Below are positions 46,508-55,351 of a stretch of DNA of 64,000 bases, piece after piece (positions within the stretch are counted from its first letter, which is position 1; each line of letters starts with the position of its first letter). The DNA comes from JAOUEA01 sp963797635. Lineage in GTDB: Bacteria > Actinomycetota > UBA4738 > HRBIN12. Location: the NCBI GenBank assembly GCA_963797635.1, contig CAWCPZ010000010.1, positions 372,001-436,000 of the forward strand, written 5' to 3'. The position numbers and the translations under genes were made by a program. The notes beneath the pieces are model-generated. The model made no database searches. It was given only the letters and a program-made list of their open reading frames with translations, and was not told where the DNA came from.

Positions 46508-48086
46508 GTCCGACGGAGCACGCGCCCCGACCGTTCGATCGCCCCTCCATCCGCCGACCACGCGATCGCTCCGCCGACGATGACCGCCCTGATCCCCTCC
46601 GGGAAGGTGTGCGGAGCATCGAAGTCGGCCCGGTCCTGCACGGTGGCGGGGTCGAACAGCACCAGGTCGGCGACCGCGCCCTCCTCGATGCGGCCGCGCT
46701 TCGGCAACCCGAAACGATCGGCAGGCAGCGAGGTCATCTTGCGGACGGCGGCCTCCAGGGTCAGGACACCCTCGCGTACGGAGCGCCCCAGGACCCGGGG
46801 GAAGGTTCCGTAGTTGCGGGGGTGGACGGGCAGCCCGCCGAGCGGCCCCGTCGGCGACATCGACGACGCGTCCGAGGCCACCATGACGTCGGGGTCGGCC
46901 ATGATCGTGCGTACGTCGTCCTCGGCCATCGCGTGGCCGATGCACGCCGTCTGCGGTTCCTCGATCAACAACTGGATGCAGGCTTCGACCGGCGCCACCC
47001 CGCGTTCCTGCGCGATCGCTGCGATGCTCTCGCCGTTGCAGGCCGTGTCGGCGGTGGCCTCGATCACGATCCGGTCCCACCCCACGCCGCGGACCGAGGA
47101 CTGGAACGCGTCGCCTTCGCCCTCCTCGATCGCCCGTGCCAGCGTCGCGCGGCGGTCGGGGTCGGCCCAGATCCGGGCGACCTCGTCCACGGGGGCCCAC
47201 TCGGGCAGCAGCGACCACAGGACCGAGGCCCACGCCTCGTAGGGGTACTGGTCGCCGGTGACGTCGTCGTCACCGTGGAACCGCTGCAGGAGTTCACCGG
47301 CCCTGCCCCAGACCAAGCGATGTCTCGCACTTGAGATGGCTCACGTGCGCGGGGCCTCCCGCGCGCCGGCCGATCTCGATCGCTTCGTCGACCGCGCGGA
47401 ACAGATGCTCACCCTCTCCGCGGATGTGTGACGCGTAGATGCCGCCCCGGCTCGCGGCCTCTTCCGCGAGGGCCACGACCTCGTCCGTGCGCGCGTACAT
47501 GCCCGGCGCGTAGATCAGCCCCGTGGAGAGCCCGAGCGCGCCGTCGTCCATCGCGCGCGAAACCGCCCGGCGCATCGCCCCGAGTTCCTCCTCGGTCGGT
47601 GGCCGGCGTTGCCCGCCCATGACCTGCGAGCGGATCGCCCCGTGACCGACGAGGGCGGCGACGTTGACGGCGGGCCGTGCGGCGTCGAGACGGTCGAGGT
47701 AGCCGGCGAACGACGGGAACGCGAGATCCATCGTCGCGGGGTCGCCACCCACCAGCTGGGCGCATTCGACGGCTCCGGCGACCGGCCACGGTGAGGAGCC
47801 GCAGTTGCCCACCACCACCGTGGTCACGCCCTGTCGCAGGGTCGACGGCATCTCGGGATCGACCAATGCCCCGAGATCCGAGTGGTTGTGCACGTCGATG
47901 AACCCGGGCGCCAGGACGAGCCCTTCACCGTCGATCGTTCGTGCGGCAGGAGCGTCGTCGGGACGTGTCCGCGAGACCCATGCGACGGAACCCGCCGCGA
48001 CACCCACCGTCGCGGTGAACCCGGGCGCACCCGTCCCATCGATCACGGTGACGGACTCGATGAGGAGGTCGAGCGTGCGCGGGCAT
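46504..48086 (-). CDS. D-aminoacylase/N-acyl-D-amino-acid deacylase-like amidohydrolase, two frame breaks
   Basis: The start is ATG 48086 if one C of CCC just inside it is removed (MPRTLDLLIESVTVIDGTGA); otherwise no ATG, GTG or TTG lies in frame. The metal site is APGFIDVHNHSDLGALVDPE, followed by TTVVVGNCGSSPWPVAG, GHGAIRSQVMGG and SRGGIYASHIRGEG. A shift near 47305 brings in the second half, with DAFQSSVRGVGWDRIVIEAT, MVASDASSMSPTGPLGG and the C-terminal GAVADLVLFDPATV. About 520 residues in all, normal for the family, which removes acyl groups from D-amino acids in the cytosol. Confidence 0.75.
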
Positions 48087-48400
48087 CGCCCGATGCGGTG
48101 GAGATCTTCCTCCAGTATTGGGCGCTCGACGCCTTCCGGACCGATCGCATCGAAGCGATCACGGCGTGGCGCCCGAAGCCGGCGACGAAGGGCGGATGAC
48201 GATGCGCGCGCAGGGCAAGCCTCCGTGGATCGAGCTGGTGCGCCAAGCGAAGGATCTGGGCGACGTTCACGTCCACGCCTGCGCCGACTCGATGGAGATG
48301 TTCGGGATCGATCAGGACGACCTGGATACCGGTCGTCGACGGTGTGTGGGGCGTGGCTTCCTTCTTCGCCGAGGCCGATGGCCCGGTGACGTTCATCTGA
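48087..48400 (+). pseudogene. DsrE-like protein, 5'-truncated and frameshifted
   Basis: The stretch VEIFLQYWALDAFRTDR on the plus strand resembles the second strand and helix of DsrE-type proteins (compare TTIFFTFWGLFPL in the intact copy at 50.2 kb). After shifts near 48190 and 48330 comes IELVRQAKDLGDVHVHACAD, SMEMFGIDQDDL and finally VPVVDGVWGVASFF...VTFI, the usual end. The first ~35 residues are missing: upstream lies the start of the amidohydrolase gene on the other strand. So it is probably a remnant of the sulfur-relay cluster. Confidence 0.55.
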
Positions 48401-48404
48401 GGAG

Positions 48405-48684
48405 ATGGTGACGATGCAGGAGATCGACGATGAGCAGGAGCAGATCCACGACGACGGGATTGACCCGCTCGATCGACGCTCGGGGCATGCCGTGCCCCGG
48501 TCCACTGATGTCGCTGATCGGAGCGATCCGCGAAAGCCAGGTGGGTGACGTGATCGAGGTGCTCTCGAGCGACGAGGGCTCCAGGTCCGACATCCCTGCG
48601 TGGGTGCAGAAGGCCCAGCACGAGCTGATCGAGGTCGTTCCCGAGGATGGCTACGCGCGATTCGTGATCCGGAAGGCTCGGTGA
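48405..48684 (+). CDS. TusA-family sulfur carrier
   Basis: The TusA core reads IDARGMPCPGPLMSLIGAIR (active Cys in CPGP), VIEVLSSDEGSRSDIPAWV, then HELIEVVPEDGYARFVIRKA. Two starts are possible: ATG 48430 gives 84 residues without any break; ATG 48405 (MVTMQEIDDEQEQIHDDG), behind GGAG, would need one base less but gives a more natural acid N-terminus. It would carry sulfane sulfur between a donor and a DsrE-type acceptor. It is followed by the flavoprotein after six bases. Confidence 0.8.
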
Positions 48685-48690
48685 CCCGTC

Positions 48691-49873
48691 ATGCCGGCAC
48701 GGGTGGTGGTGCTTGGGCGGCGGGGTCGGCGGCACCTTGGCCGCCAACCTGCTCGACAAGGAGCTCGGGCATGACGTGCATGTCACCGTGGTCGATCCCA
48801 CGGGGATGCACGACTATCAGCCGGGCTATCTCTACGTGGCGCTCGGCGAGGCCAAGGGCCACTGGCTGACACGCGAGGAGCGCACCTCCTTCGCGAGAGG
48901 CGTCGACCTGGCGATCGAGCGGGCGATCCGGATCCATCCGGACGCCGGCACCGTGCAGCTGAGAGCGCGGGGGGAGCTGGAGTACGACTACCTCATCATC
49001 GCGACCGGGGCGCGCCTGGTGCCCGAAGCCATCCCGGGTCTCAGACGAGGGTTCGTTCGAGTTCTACTCCCTCGCCGGTGCTGAGCGGCTCAGTCAGGAG
49101 CTGAGCGCGGTTCCCGGGCGGCCGCATCAAGATCGGCGTGGCCGGTATCCCCTACAAGTGCCCACCCGCACCGGTGGAGTTCGCGTTCTTGGTCGAGGAG
49201 TTCCTCCGCAAGCGCGGGCATCCGCGATAGAGAGCGAGGTCGAGCTCTCTCAGCCCGTTGAACCGAGCGTTCACGATCGAGAGCGCGTCGACATTGATCG
49301 CGCCGATCATGGAGAGAGCGGGGGATCGGGCTCACGACGTTCTTCAACGTGGAGGCGGTGGACCCGTCAGCCGGTGTCGTGGAGTCTCTCGAGGGCGAGA
49401 AGCAGGAGTACGACCTACTCGTCCTCGTTCCGCCGCACAAGGGCCAACAGGTCGTGATCGATTCCGGGCTCGGCGACCCCGGTGGTTGGTTGCCCACCGA
49501 CAAACACTCGTTGAACGTCGACGGTCAGGAACGGATCTTCGCGCTGGGCGATGCAACGAACCTGCCGATCTCGAAGTCCGGGTCGACCGCGCACTTCGAG
49601 GCGCCCGTGATCGCGAGCCGGATCGCGTCGCTGATCCGCGGCACCGCCCCGAAGGAGAACTACGGCGGCCGGGTGATGTGTTTCCTCGAGACGGGGAACG
49701 GCAAGGCGACCTCGCTCCGGTTCGACTACGAGCACCCGCCGGTGCCGCCGCAACCGAACCGCGCGTGGCACGTGGCGAAGTGGCTCTTCAACCGCCTGTA
49801 CTGGGAGACCGTGCCGCAAGGCAGGATCCCCGAGGGCGCCCCGTTCTCGAAGCCGAAGGATCCGTCTCACTAG
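48691..49873 (+). pseudogene. Sulfide:quinone-oxidoreductase-like flavoprotein, several frame breaks
   Basis: ATG 48691 (MPARVVVLG) then, one frame on, GGGVGGTLAANLLDKELG: FAD-binding GxGxxG broken by a shift near 48715. Next come DYLIIATGARLVPEAIPGL, and in other frames FEFYSLAGAERLSQEL, RIKIGVAGIPYKCPPAPVEF (the redox Cys of SQR-like proteins), and from 49349 an unbroken end with YDLLVLVPPHKGQQVV, FALGDATNLPISKSGSTAHF. Shifts near 48715, 49045, 49118 and 49215-49330. Family: oxidises sulfide or reduces polysulfide with quinone at the membrane. It is flanked by two TusA genes. Confidence 0.7.
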
Positions 49874-49885
49874 GAGGGACCGACG

Positions 49886-50123
49886 ATGAACGAAACGATC
49901 GCAATCACGCTGGACCTGAAGGGGCTCTCCTGCCCGATGCCGATCGCGAAGACCGCTCAGGCGATCCGCGCGCTGCGGCCCGGCCAGTTGATCGAGTCCC
50001 TGGCCACCGACCCTGGCTCGGTGCCTGATTTCAAGGCATGGTGCGTCTCGACCGGGCATGAACTGGTCGAGCAGACCGAGGACTCCGGGAGTCTTCCGTT
50101 TCGTGATCCGCAAGGAAGGGTGA
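49886..50123 (+). CDS. TusA-family sulfur carrier, frame break near the end
   Basis: ATG 49886 behind AGGAGGG. LDLKGLSCPMPIAKTAQAIR carries the active Cys in CPMP; then LRPGQLIESLATDPGSVPDF, and STGHELVEQTEDSG. A shift near 50090 gives the normal end VFRFVIRKEG with TGA at 50121. A second TusA beside a similar one is unusual and suggests separate donors or acceptors. Confidence 0.8.
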
Positions 50124-50129
50124 GCGACG

Positions 50130-50664
50130 ATGGCGACCACCGAAGCGACGCTGGACGCGCCCAGGAGAGCGCAGGCACCTCGAGCACGTGCCGCACGACA
50201 AGCTCGTGATCATGGCGTGGAGCGGCGACCTGGACAAGATCTGGCCGACCTTCATCCTCGGCACGACGGGGGCCGCGATGGGCATGGACACGACCATCTT
50301 CTTCACCTTCTGGGGCCTGTTCCCGTTGGTGCGCAACGACGTGCACATCACCGGCGAGAACTGGATGCAGAAGATGATGTCGATGATGAATCGGGGTGGC
50401 ACCGAGCATCTGAAGCTCGGCAAGATGAACTTCGCCGGCATGGGTCCGGCGATGATGAAGAAGCTGGCCGACGAGCATCACGTCGCCTCTCCGGAGGAGC
50501 TGCTCGAGGTTGCCAGGGATCTCGGAGTGCACCTGGTTCCCTGCCAGATGACCATGGATCTGCTCGGCCTCACCCGTGACGACCTGATCGAAGGGTTGGA
50601 GGAGCCTGCAGGAGCCACGACGGCGCTCCTCGAGGCTCGCGATGCGGTGACCCTGTTCATCTGA
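50130..50664 (+). CDS. DsrE/DsrF-like family protein
   Basis: The clear domain begins at 50188: HDKLVIMAWSGDLDKIWPTF, GTTGAAMGMDTTIFFTFWGL, a Met-rich insert (ENWMQKMMSMMNRGGTEHLK), then LEVARDLGVHLVPCQMTMDL with one Cys and LLEARDAVTLFI at the end. ATG 50130 (MATTEATLDAPRRAQ) has GGAAGGG upstream but is in another frame and would join with one shift near 50175. The Cys at the CQMT position is the likely persulfide site. This closes the sulfur-relay cluster. Confidence 0.8.
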
Positions 50665-50672
50665 GCCAACCG

Positions 50673-52967
50673 TCAGGTCGGCCAAGGGTAGCCGCCAGGC
50701 AGGAACACCTTGAACGACGCGCCCCCGCCGTCCCGGGCCTCGAGCCACGCGCGTCCCCCGTGCAATTCGGCGAACCGGCGAACCAGGGACAGGCCCACGC
50801 CCACCCCCGGCGAGTGTTCCGACGACGAGCCGGGCGCCTGGCGGAACGGCTCGAAGACCGCCTCCCGAAGGTCGTCGGGAACGCCGGGGCCCTCGTCTTC
50901 GACCACGAGCATCAGGCCGCCGTCCAGGCTCGAAGCCTTGAGCCAGATCCTGGTGGCGGGCGGCGTGTGACGGATCGCGTTCGACAGCAGGTTCTCGATG
51001 ATGCGTTCGACCTTGGCGGCGTCGACGGACACGGTGACCGCCTCGACATCCACGTCGATCTCGTGGCCCGCGGGGTCTTCGAGTTCGTCGACGGTGCGGG
51101 CCACCAGGGCCGCGAGATCGGTCGGGCGTCGCTGTGGCGACACGATGCCGCGCTGGAGTCGATCGAGGTCGAGCAGGTCGGACAGCAGGCGTTCGAGCTT
51201 CCTGGCGTTGGAGGCCACGCGCCGGACCAGGTCCAGCGATTCGGCCTTGGGCAGTTCGAACCGGGTCTGCTCCAGGGTCAGGGCAGAACCCAGGATCGAG
51301 GTGAGCGGGGTCCTGAGGTCGTGCGACACCGCCTCCAAGAACGTGTTCTTCATGTCATCGAGCGCGCGGAGGCGTTGGGCCGCCTCCCGTTCTCGCCGGA
51401 ACGCCTCGGAGTACTTGCGCTCGCTCTTGCGCAGCGCCTGCTCCGCCCGCTTGCGGTCGGTGACGTCCACCATGAGCCCGCGCAGTTGCTTGGGACCCTG
51501 GGCGCCGCGGACGACGTGCACGAGGTCGCGGAGCCACAGCGTGCTGCCCTGGGAGGTGATCACCCGGTACTCCACCGTGTGGTCCTGCCCGGCGTCGATG
51601 GCGGCGCGACTCGCCTCGAGCGCCGCTTCACGATCGGCTGCGGCGATGTGTGAACCCCAGGTCACGCCCTGGTTCGGCCACCCCGCGGCCTCGGCGCCGA
51701 GGATGTCGTCCAGCCGTCCACCCAGGAACGTGAACACCATCGTGGCGGGGTCGGCCTCCCAGAACACGGCATCGAGGCTCTCCACCAACTCGTGGAAGCG
51801 CTCGAGCTCGGAGAGTCGCCGTGCGTTCCCCAGGGCGAGGGAGGCGATGTCGGACAGGCCGCGCGCGTACCGGAGATCGCGGTCGTCGAAGGCGTCTCGT
51901 CCCGATTCCGCCACGATGACCAACGCGCCGAACCCATCGGGATCCCAGTCGAGCGGGGCGATCAGGACCTCCCTCGCCTCATCCAGCAACCAGAGTTCCT
52001 CGGGGATCTGCTCGACCAGCACCTTGGGGATGATGAACGGGTGGCGCTGGCCCTTCAGGAACGACTCGGCGACCTCCCGTGGCACGTCCGCCACCATCGA
52101 GCGAGGCCGGAGGGTGCCTCGTTCGATCTCGTGCACACGCGCGACCCGGAACCCGCCGGTCTCGACGTCACGCACGTAGGCCGCCACGACGGCGGCGGGC
52201 ACGAGGGATGGGACCGATTCGACGGCATCCTGCAGGATGTCGCCGATGGTCTGACGGCCCGTCAGGGTCTGGGACAGTTCCAGCAGGGCGGCCGAGGTCG
52301 CCGCCGCTTCACGCTCGGCACCCAGGAGCTTCGCGTTCTCGAAGGCCACGGCGGCGTGGGCGGCCAGCACCTCGAGCAGGCGCTGGTCCTCTTCGTCGAA
52401 CTTGCCGTACCCGAGGCTGGAGAGCACGATCACGCCCACGACCTGCTCGCCCACGAGCATGGGCACCAGCAGCATCGACTCGGGGATGTCGTCGGTGCCC
52501 TCGATCTGGACCGCGAACGCCACCTCCTGCGCGTTGGGCGTCAGCAACGACGTCCGATGCTCGGCGACCCAGCCGGTCATGCCCTCGCCCATCTCGGTGA
52601 CGAGTTCGTCGAGCGTCTCCTGCCCGTACTCGTCGAACAGCTCGCCCCGGAACGCGATCGGCGTCAAGGTGTGTCCGTTGGGCTCCAGCAGGTAGACCCG
52701 GCAGTTGTGGTAGTCGATGATCGTGTGCAGCTCGGCCGTGATCGACTCACCGATCTTGCCGACGTCATCGAAGGTGTTCAGGGTCGCGGCCAGGTTGTGC
52801 AGCATGTTGAGCTGCGCACCCCAACGGAAACCCTCGCTGCGGGGCTCGTCATCGTCGGCTCGCGATCGTGCCGGCCCGCCTGCCGCGTCGACCACCGGAC
52901 TCGCCTTCCTTCGCCTTGAGGCTATCGTCTCACCCTTCGTGCGGGTTCCCTTCACTTGTCGGCTCAT
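50673..52967 (-). CDS. GAF-GAF-PAS sensor histidine kinase
   Basis: 764 residues from ATG 52967 (MSRQVKGTRTKGETIASRRR); no TM helix. GAF1 (~50-200, YHNCRVYLLEPNGHTLTPIA), GAF2 (~215-370), PAS/PAC (~385-500, VFTFLGGRLDDILG, then GLMVDVTDRKRAEQAL), HisKA with FLEAVSHDLRTPLTSILG (phospho-His ~545) and HATPase_c with IIENLLSNAIRHTPPATR, VVEDEGPGVPDD, GVGVGLSLVRRFAELHGG. It is a soluble sensor of HPK1 type, unlike the HisKA_3 kinases of the left island. The lone receiver at 53.9-54.3 kb is a possible partner. Confidence 0.92.
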   Translation of the reverse strand: MSRQVKGTRTKGETIASRRRKASPVVDAAGGPARSRADDDEPRSEGFRWGAQLNMLHNLAATLNTFDDVGKIGESITAELHTIIDYHNCRVYLLEPNGHTLTPIAFRGELFDEYGQETLDELVTEMGEGMTGWVAEHRTSLLTPNAQEVAFAVQIEGTDDIPESMLLVPMLVGEQVVGVIVLSSLGYGKFDEEDQRLLEVLAAHAAVAFENAKLLGAEREAAATSAALLELSQTLTGRQTIGDILQDAVESVPSLVPAAVVAAYVRDVETGGFRVARVHEIERGTLRPRSMVADVPREVAESFLKGQRHPFIIPKVLVEQIPEELWLLDEAREVLIAPLDWDPDGFGALVIVAESGRDAFDDRDLRYARGLSDIASLALGNARRLSELERFHELVESLDAVFWEADPATMVFTFLGGRLDDILGAEAAGWPNQGVTWGSHIAAADREAALEASRAAIDAGQDHTVEYRVITSQGSTLWLRDLVHVVRGAQGPKQLRGLMVDVTDRKRAEQALRKSERKYSEAFRREREAAQRLRALDDMKNTFLEAVSHDLRTPLTSILGSALTLEQTRFELPKAESLDLVRRVASNARKLERLLSDLLDLDRLQRGIVSPQRRPTDLAALVARTVDELEDPAGHEIDVDVEAVTVSVDAAKVERIIENLLSNAIRHTPPATRIWLKASSLDGGLMLVVEDEGPGVPDDLREAVFEPFRQAPGSSSEHSPGVGVGLSLVRRFAELHGGRAWLEARDGGGASFKVFLPGGYPWPT

Positions 52968-53047
52968 CGGGGACCCAGCTGGAATCGTGCGTCCAACCGG
53001 GCGCTCGGGGTGCTTGCACCGCGGTCGAGCGTCGATACGCTGCCCAG

Positions 53048-53320
53048 GTGAGCAGCTCGCCCCCGCCCCAGCCGCTCGACGACCGAGCGCGCGCGATCTT
53101 GGATTTCGAGCGTGAGAGCTGGATGCTCCCGATCGCCAAGCACCGCGCGATCCGCGAAGCGTTCGGCTTCTCGCCGGCGCGCTATCACCAGCTCCTGAAC
53201 CGCATCGTCTCCTCGTCCGAGGCGCTCGAGTACGACCCCATGCTGGTGCGCCGCCTGCGCCGGGTGCGGGAGGCCAGGCGTCAGCGCAGGGTCGCGGATC
53301 AGCTCGGTGTGCGCACGTAG
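53048..53320 (+). CDS. DUF3263 protein
   Basis: 90 residues: FERESWMLPIAKHRAIREAF, GFSPARYHQLLNRIVSSSEA and MLVRRLRRVREARRQRR. This is the small actinobacterial DUF3263 family, of unknown role, helix-turn-helix in looks. GTG 53048 follows TACGCT (53036-53041) by six bases. Divergent from the kinase gene. Confidence 0.85.
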   Translation: MSSSPPPQPLDDRARAILDFERESWMLPIAKHRAIREAFGFSPARYHQLLNRIVSSSEALEYDPMLVRRLRRVREARRQRRVADQLGVRT

Positions 53321-53379
53321 CCGGGCCGGGCGGGCCAGCACCGCTGGGGCCAGGATCGCTACGGGGTAGGATGGCCCGC

Positions 53380-53907
53380 GTGAACCTGTCTCCTGCTCGT
53401 CTCATCGTGCTCGTGGCGTTGGTCGTCGGCGGCGTGGCGGTCCTGTTGAACGGTTTCGACACCGACGGCGATGTCGCCGCCGTCGGCGGAACGTCACCGT
53501 CGCCCTCGTTGTCGCTTTCACCCTCGCCGTCCACCACGACGTCCCCCACCCCCACGGATGCCGTGAACACGCCTGAACCCGAGGTCGACGGCGTCACCTT
53601 CGTGGTGTTGAACGCCACGTCGACGGCAGGCCTGGCCGCTGAGGTGCAACAGATGCTCGAGGATGAGGGCTACACGCCAGGCGCTGAAGCAGCGAACGCT
53701 CCCACCACCGGAGTCGCGAAGACGACCGTGTATTTCCGTGGAGGTGCCGATGCGGCGCAGAACGAATCCAACGCCACGAACATGGCGGAGGAGTTCCTCG
53801 ACGGTGCCGAGGTCAAGCTGCTCGGAGCCGAATTCGAGTCGGCGGTCCCTGAGGACACGCAATTGGTCGTGGTGATCGGCGCCGACTACCCGGGCGCCGA
53901 AGCCTAG
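53380..53907 (+). CDS. LytR_C domain protein
   Basis: 175 residues: N-terminal helix (LIVLVALVVGGVAVLLNGF), a Ser/Thr/Pro-rich linker, and a LytR_C domain (VVLNATSTAGLAAEVQQMLE, GYTPGAEAANAP, VYFRGGADAAQNESNATNMA). Usually linked to cell-envelope LytR-CpsA-Psr biology. GTG 53380 is preferred over ATG 53371, because TAGGAT (53367-53372) then stands seven bases upstream and overlaps the ATG. Converges on the receiver gene, overlapping it by four bases. Confidence 0.8.
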   Translation: MNLSPARLIVLVALVVGGVAVLLNGFDTDGDVAAVGGTSPSPSLSLSPSPSTTTSPTPTDAVNTPEPEVDGVTFVVLNATSTAGLAAEVQQMLEDEGYTPGAEAANAPTTGVAKTTVYFRGGADAAQNESNATNMAEEFLDGAEVKLLGAEFESAVPEDTQLVVVIGADYPGAEA

Positions 53908-54323
53908 TCCTCGATCTGGCCCAGCGCTTCGGTACGACCGGCCGTTCGCGCCTCCACATCCATCGCCGTCAACCGTTGCAGCGCCTCACCCAGCGCCTCC
54001 GGTGAGAACGGCTTGGTGATGAACTCGTCGGCACCCATCTCCAGGCACCGACGACGATCCTCGCGCTGCGCCTTGGCGCTCAGCACCAGGATCGGGGTCA
54101 GGCTGGTCCGCTCGTCCCCGCGGAGGGTCCGCAGCACCTCGTACCCGTCGATCCGCGGCAGCATGAGGTCGAGCACGATGGCATCGGGGCGCTCGGCCAC
54201 GGCATCGGCGATGCCATGCTCTCCGTCCTGCGCTTCCAACACCTCGAACCCGGCATGCCCCAGGTTGACCCGGCACAGCAGCAACACATCGGGCTCGTCG
54301 TCGATGACCAGTACTCGGACCAT
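53904..54323 (-). CDS. Stand-alone receiver (REC) domain protein
   Basis: 139 residues: VRVLVIDDEPDVLLLCRVNL, Asp in AIVLDLMLPRIDGYEVL, Ser in LVLSAKAQRED, Lys in FITKPFSPEAL. OmpR/CheY-type receiver with a short C-terminal tail and no HTH. AGGAGG lies 12 bases before the start. It may pair with the soluble GAF-GAF-PAS kinase one gene away. Confidence 0.88.
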   Translation of the reverse strand: MVRVLVIDDEPDVLLLCRVNLGHAGFEVLEAQDGEHGIADAVAERPDAIVLDLMLPRIDGYEVLRTLRGDERTSLTPILVLSAKAQREDRRRCLEMGADEFITKPFSPEALGEALQRLTAMDVEARTAGRTEALGQIED

Positions 54324-54445
54324 GGCGGTCCTTGTCCTCCTATCGGGGGACGGGTGGATCCCCTACAGGTGATATCGGTCCCGAGATGGGCGCGTTGATA
54401 CCCCAAATGCAGGAGTTGATCATGGTTCAACGGCCGTGCAAGGCG

Positions 54446-54474
54446 TTGACGTGCCCGGAACCCCCTCCTACGCT
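54446..54474 (+). promoter_or_regulatory. Promoter of the Rrf2 gene
   Basis: TTGACG (54446-54451) and TACGCT (54469-54474) are 17 bases apart, the closest match to a housekeeping promoter in the window. Confidence 0.6.
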
Positions 54475-54494
54475 GGCCGGACAGGAGGTTCTCC

Positions 54495-54968
54495 GTGCTC
54501 AAGGTCTCTCAGAAGTTGGAATACGCCATGCGCGCCATGATCGAGCTCGCCCAGCGGCGGGACGAGGAAGGCCTGGTGCCGGCCCGCGAGATCGCCGAGC
54601 GTCAGCAGATCCCGCTCCGGTTCCTCGAGCAGCAGCTCGGGGCGCTCTCGAAGGCAGGGCTGGTGGAGAGCTTCCGAGGGGCCGGCGGGGGATGCCGTCT
54701 GTCTCGCGCTCCGGAGGAGATCACGATGGCCGAGATCGCCGACGCGATCGAGGGACAGATCTTCCCCATGTTCTGCCTCGAGCCCAGCGACCACACGTGC
54801 TTCCAGGATTCACGCTGTGGGCTGCAAGGGTTCTGGGCTGATGTGGCCCGCGCGGTGCAGGACGTGTTCGCGCAAACGACGGTGGCGGACCTCGCGGCCC
54901 GCCACCGGGGTGTCACACCGGGTCCGACCGTGATCGCACCCGAGCAGTTGTTGTCGCGTCTGAATTGA
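54495..54968 (+). CDS. Rrf2-family transcription regulator, probable Fe-S type
   Basis: 157 residues from GTG 54495 behind ACAGGAGG. Winged helix: KVSQKLEYAMRAMIELAQRR, REIAERQQIPLRFLEQQLGA, LVESFRGAGGGCRLSR. After the dimer helix come three Cys in MFCLEPSDHTCFQDSRCGLQ, the spacing of Fe-S cluster-binding members (IscR/NsrR/RsrR type). Targets unknown; the sulfur-relay cluster and acs are both nearby. It converges on the DUF5679 gene. Confidence 0.9.
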   Translation: MLKVSQKLEYAMRAMIELAQRRDEEGLVPAREIAERQQIPLRFLEQQLGALSKAGLVESFRGAGGGCRLSRAPEEITMAEIADAIEGQIFPMFCLEPSDHTCFQDSRCGLQGFWADVARAVQDVFAQTTVADLAARHRGVTPGPTVIAPEQLLSRLN

Positions 54969-54978
54969 CGGGACGAGC

Positions 54979-55155
54979 CTAGGCCGGCGACCAACCGCGA
55001 GCCTTCGCGGCGTCCATGCCCAGGATCTTCGTGAGCTTCGTGCCGCACACAGGACAGGTTCCCTGTGCCGCGGGACGCCCGTTCTTCAACGTCACGACCT
55101 GGCCTTCGAACTGCCGCTTCTCGCGACACTTCATGCAGTAGCCCTCGTCGGCCAT
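54979..55155 (-). CDS. DUF5679 zinc-ribbon protein
   Basis: 58 residues: EGYCMKCREKRQFEGQVVTL, then NGRPAAQGTCPVCGTKLTKI, two CxxC pairs forming a small zinc ribbon, plus a short tail DAAKARGWSPA. AAAGGAGGG precedes ATG 55155. A widespread actinobacterial small family of unknown role. Confidence 0.8.
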   Translation of the reverse strand: MADEGYCMKCREKRQFEGQVVTLKNGRPAAQGTCPVCGTKLTKILGMDAAKARGWSPA

Positions 55156-55172
55156 GGGCCCTCCTTTCCTCA

Positions 55173-55193
55173 AGGCCGCCCCTGGGGCGGCCT
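55173..55193 (-). promoter_or_regulatory. Hairpin 17 bases before DUF5679 start
   Basis: A perfect 9-bp stem AGGCCGCCC / GGGCGGCCT with loop CTG, just upstream of the AAAGGAGGG site. It lies in the leader of the minus-strand gene and could act in translation control. Function not shown. Confidence 0.35.
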
Positions 55194-55351
55194 CACGCAC
55201 GATGCTGGCCCTCAGAACCACGCTGTGCAAGCACATCGGCGCAGGTCGCCAAGGTTGATCCAGGCCTGGGCATCCCCTCGGTTCGACGGCGTGTTCGGCC
55301 CATCCTGCGTACGATGCCCCTCGCCAGGTTCGTGCCGACCCGGGAGGATCG

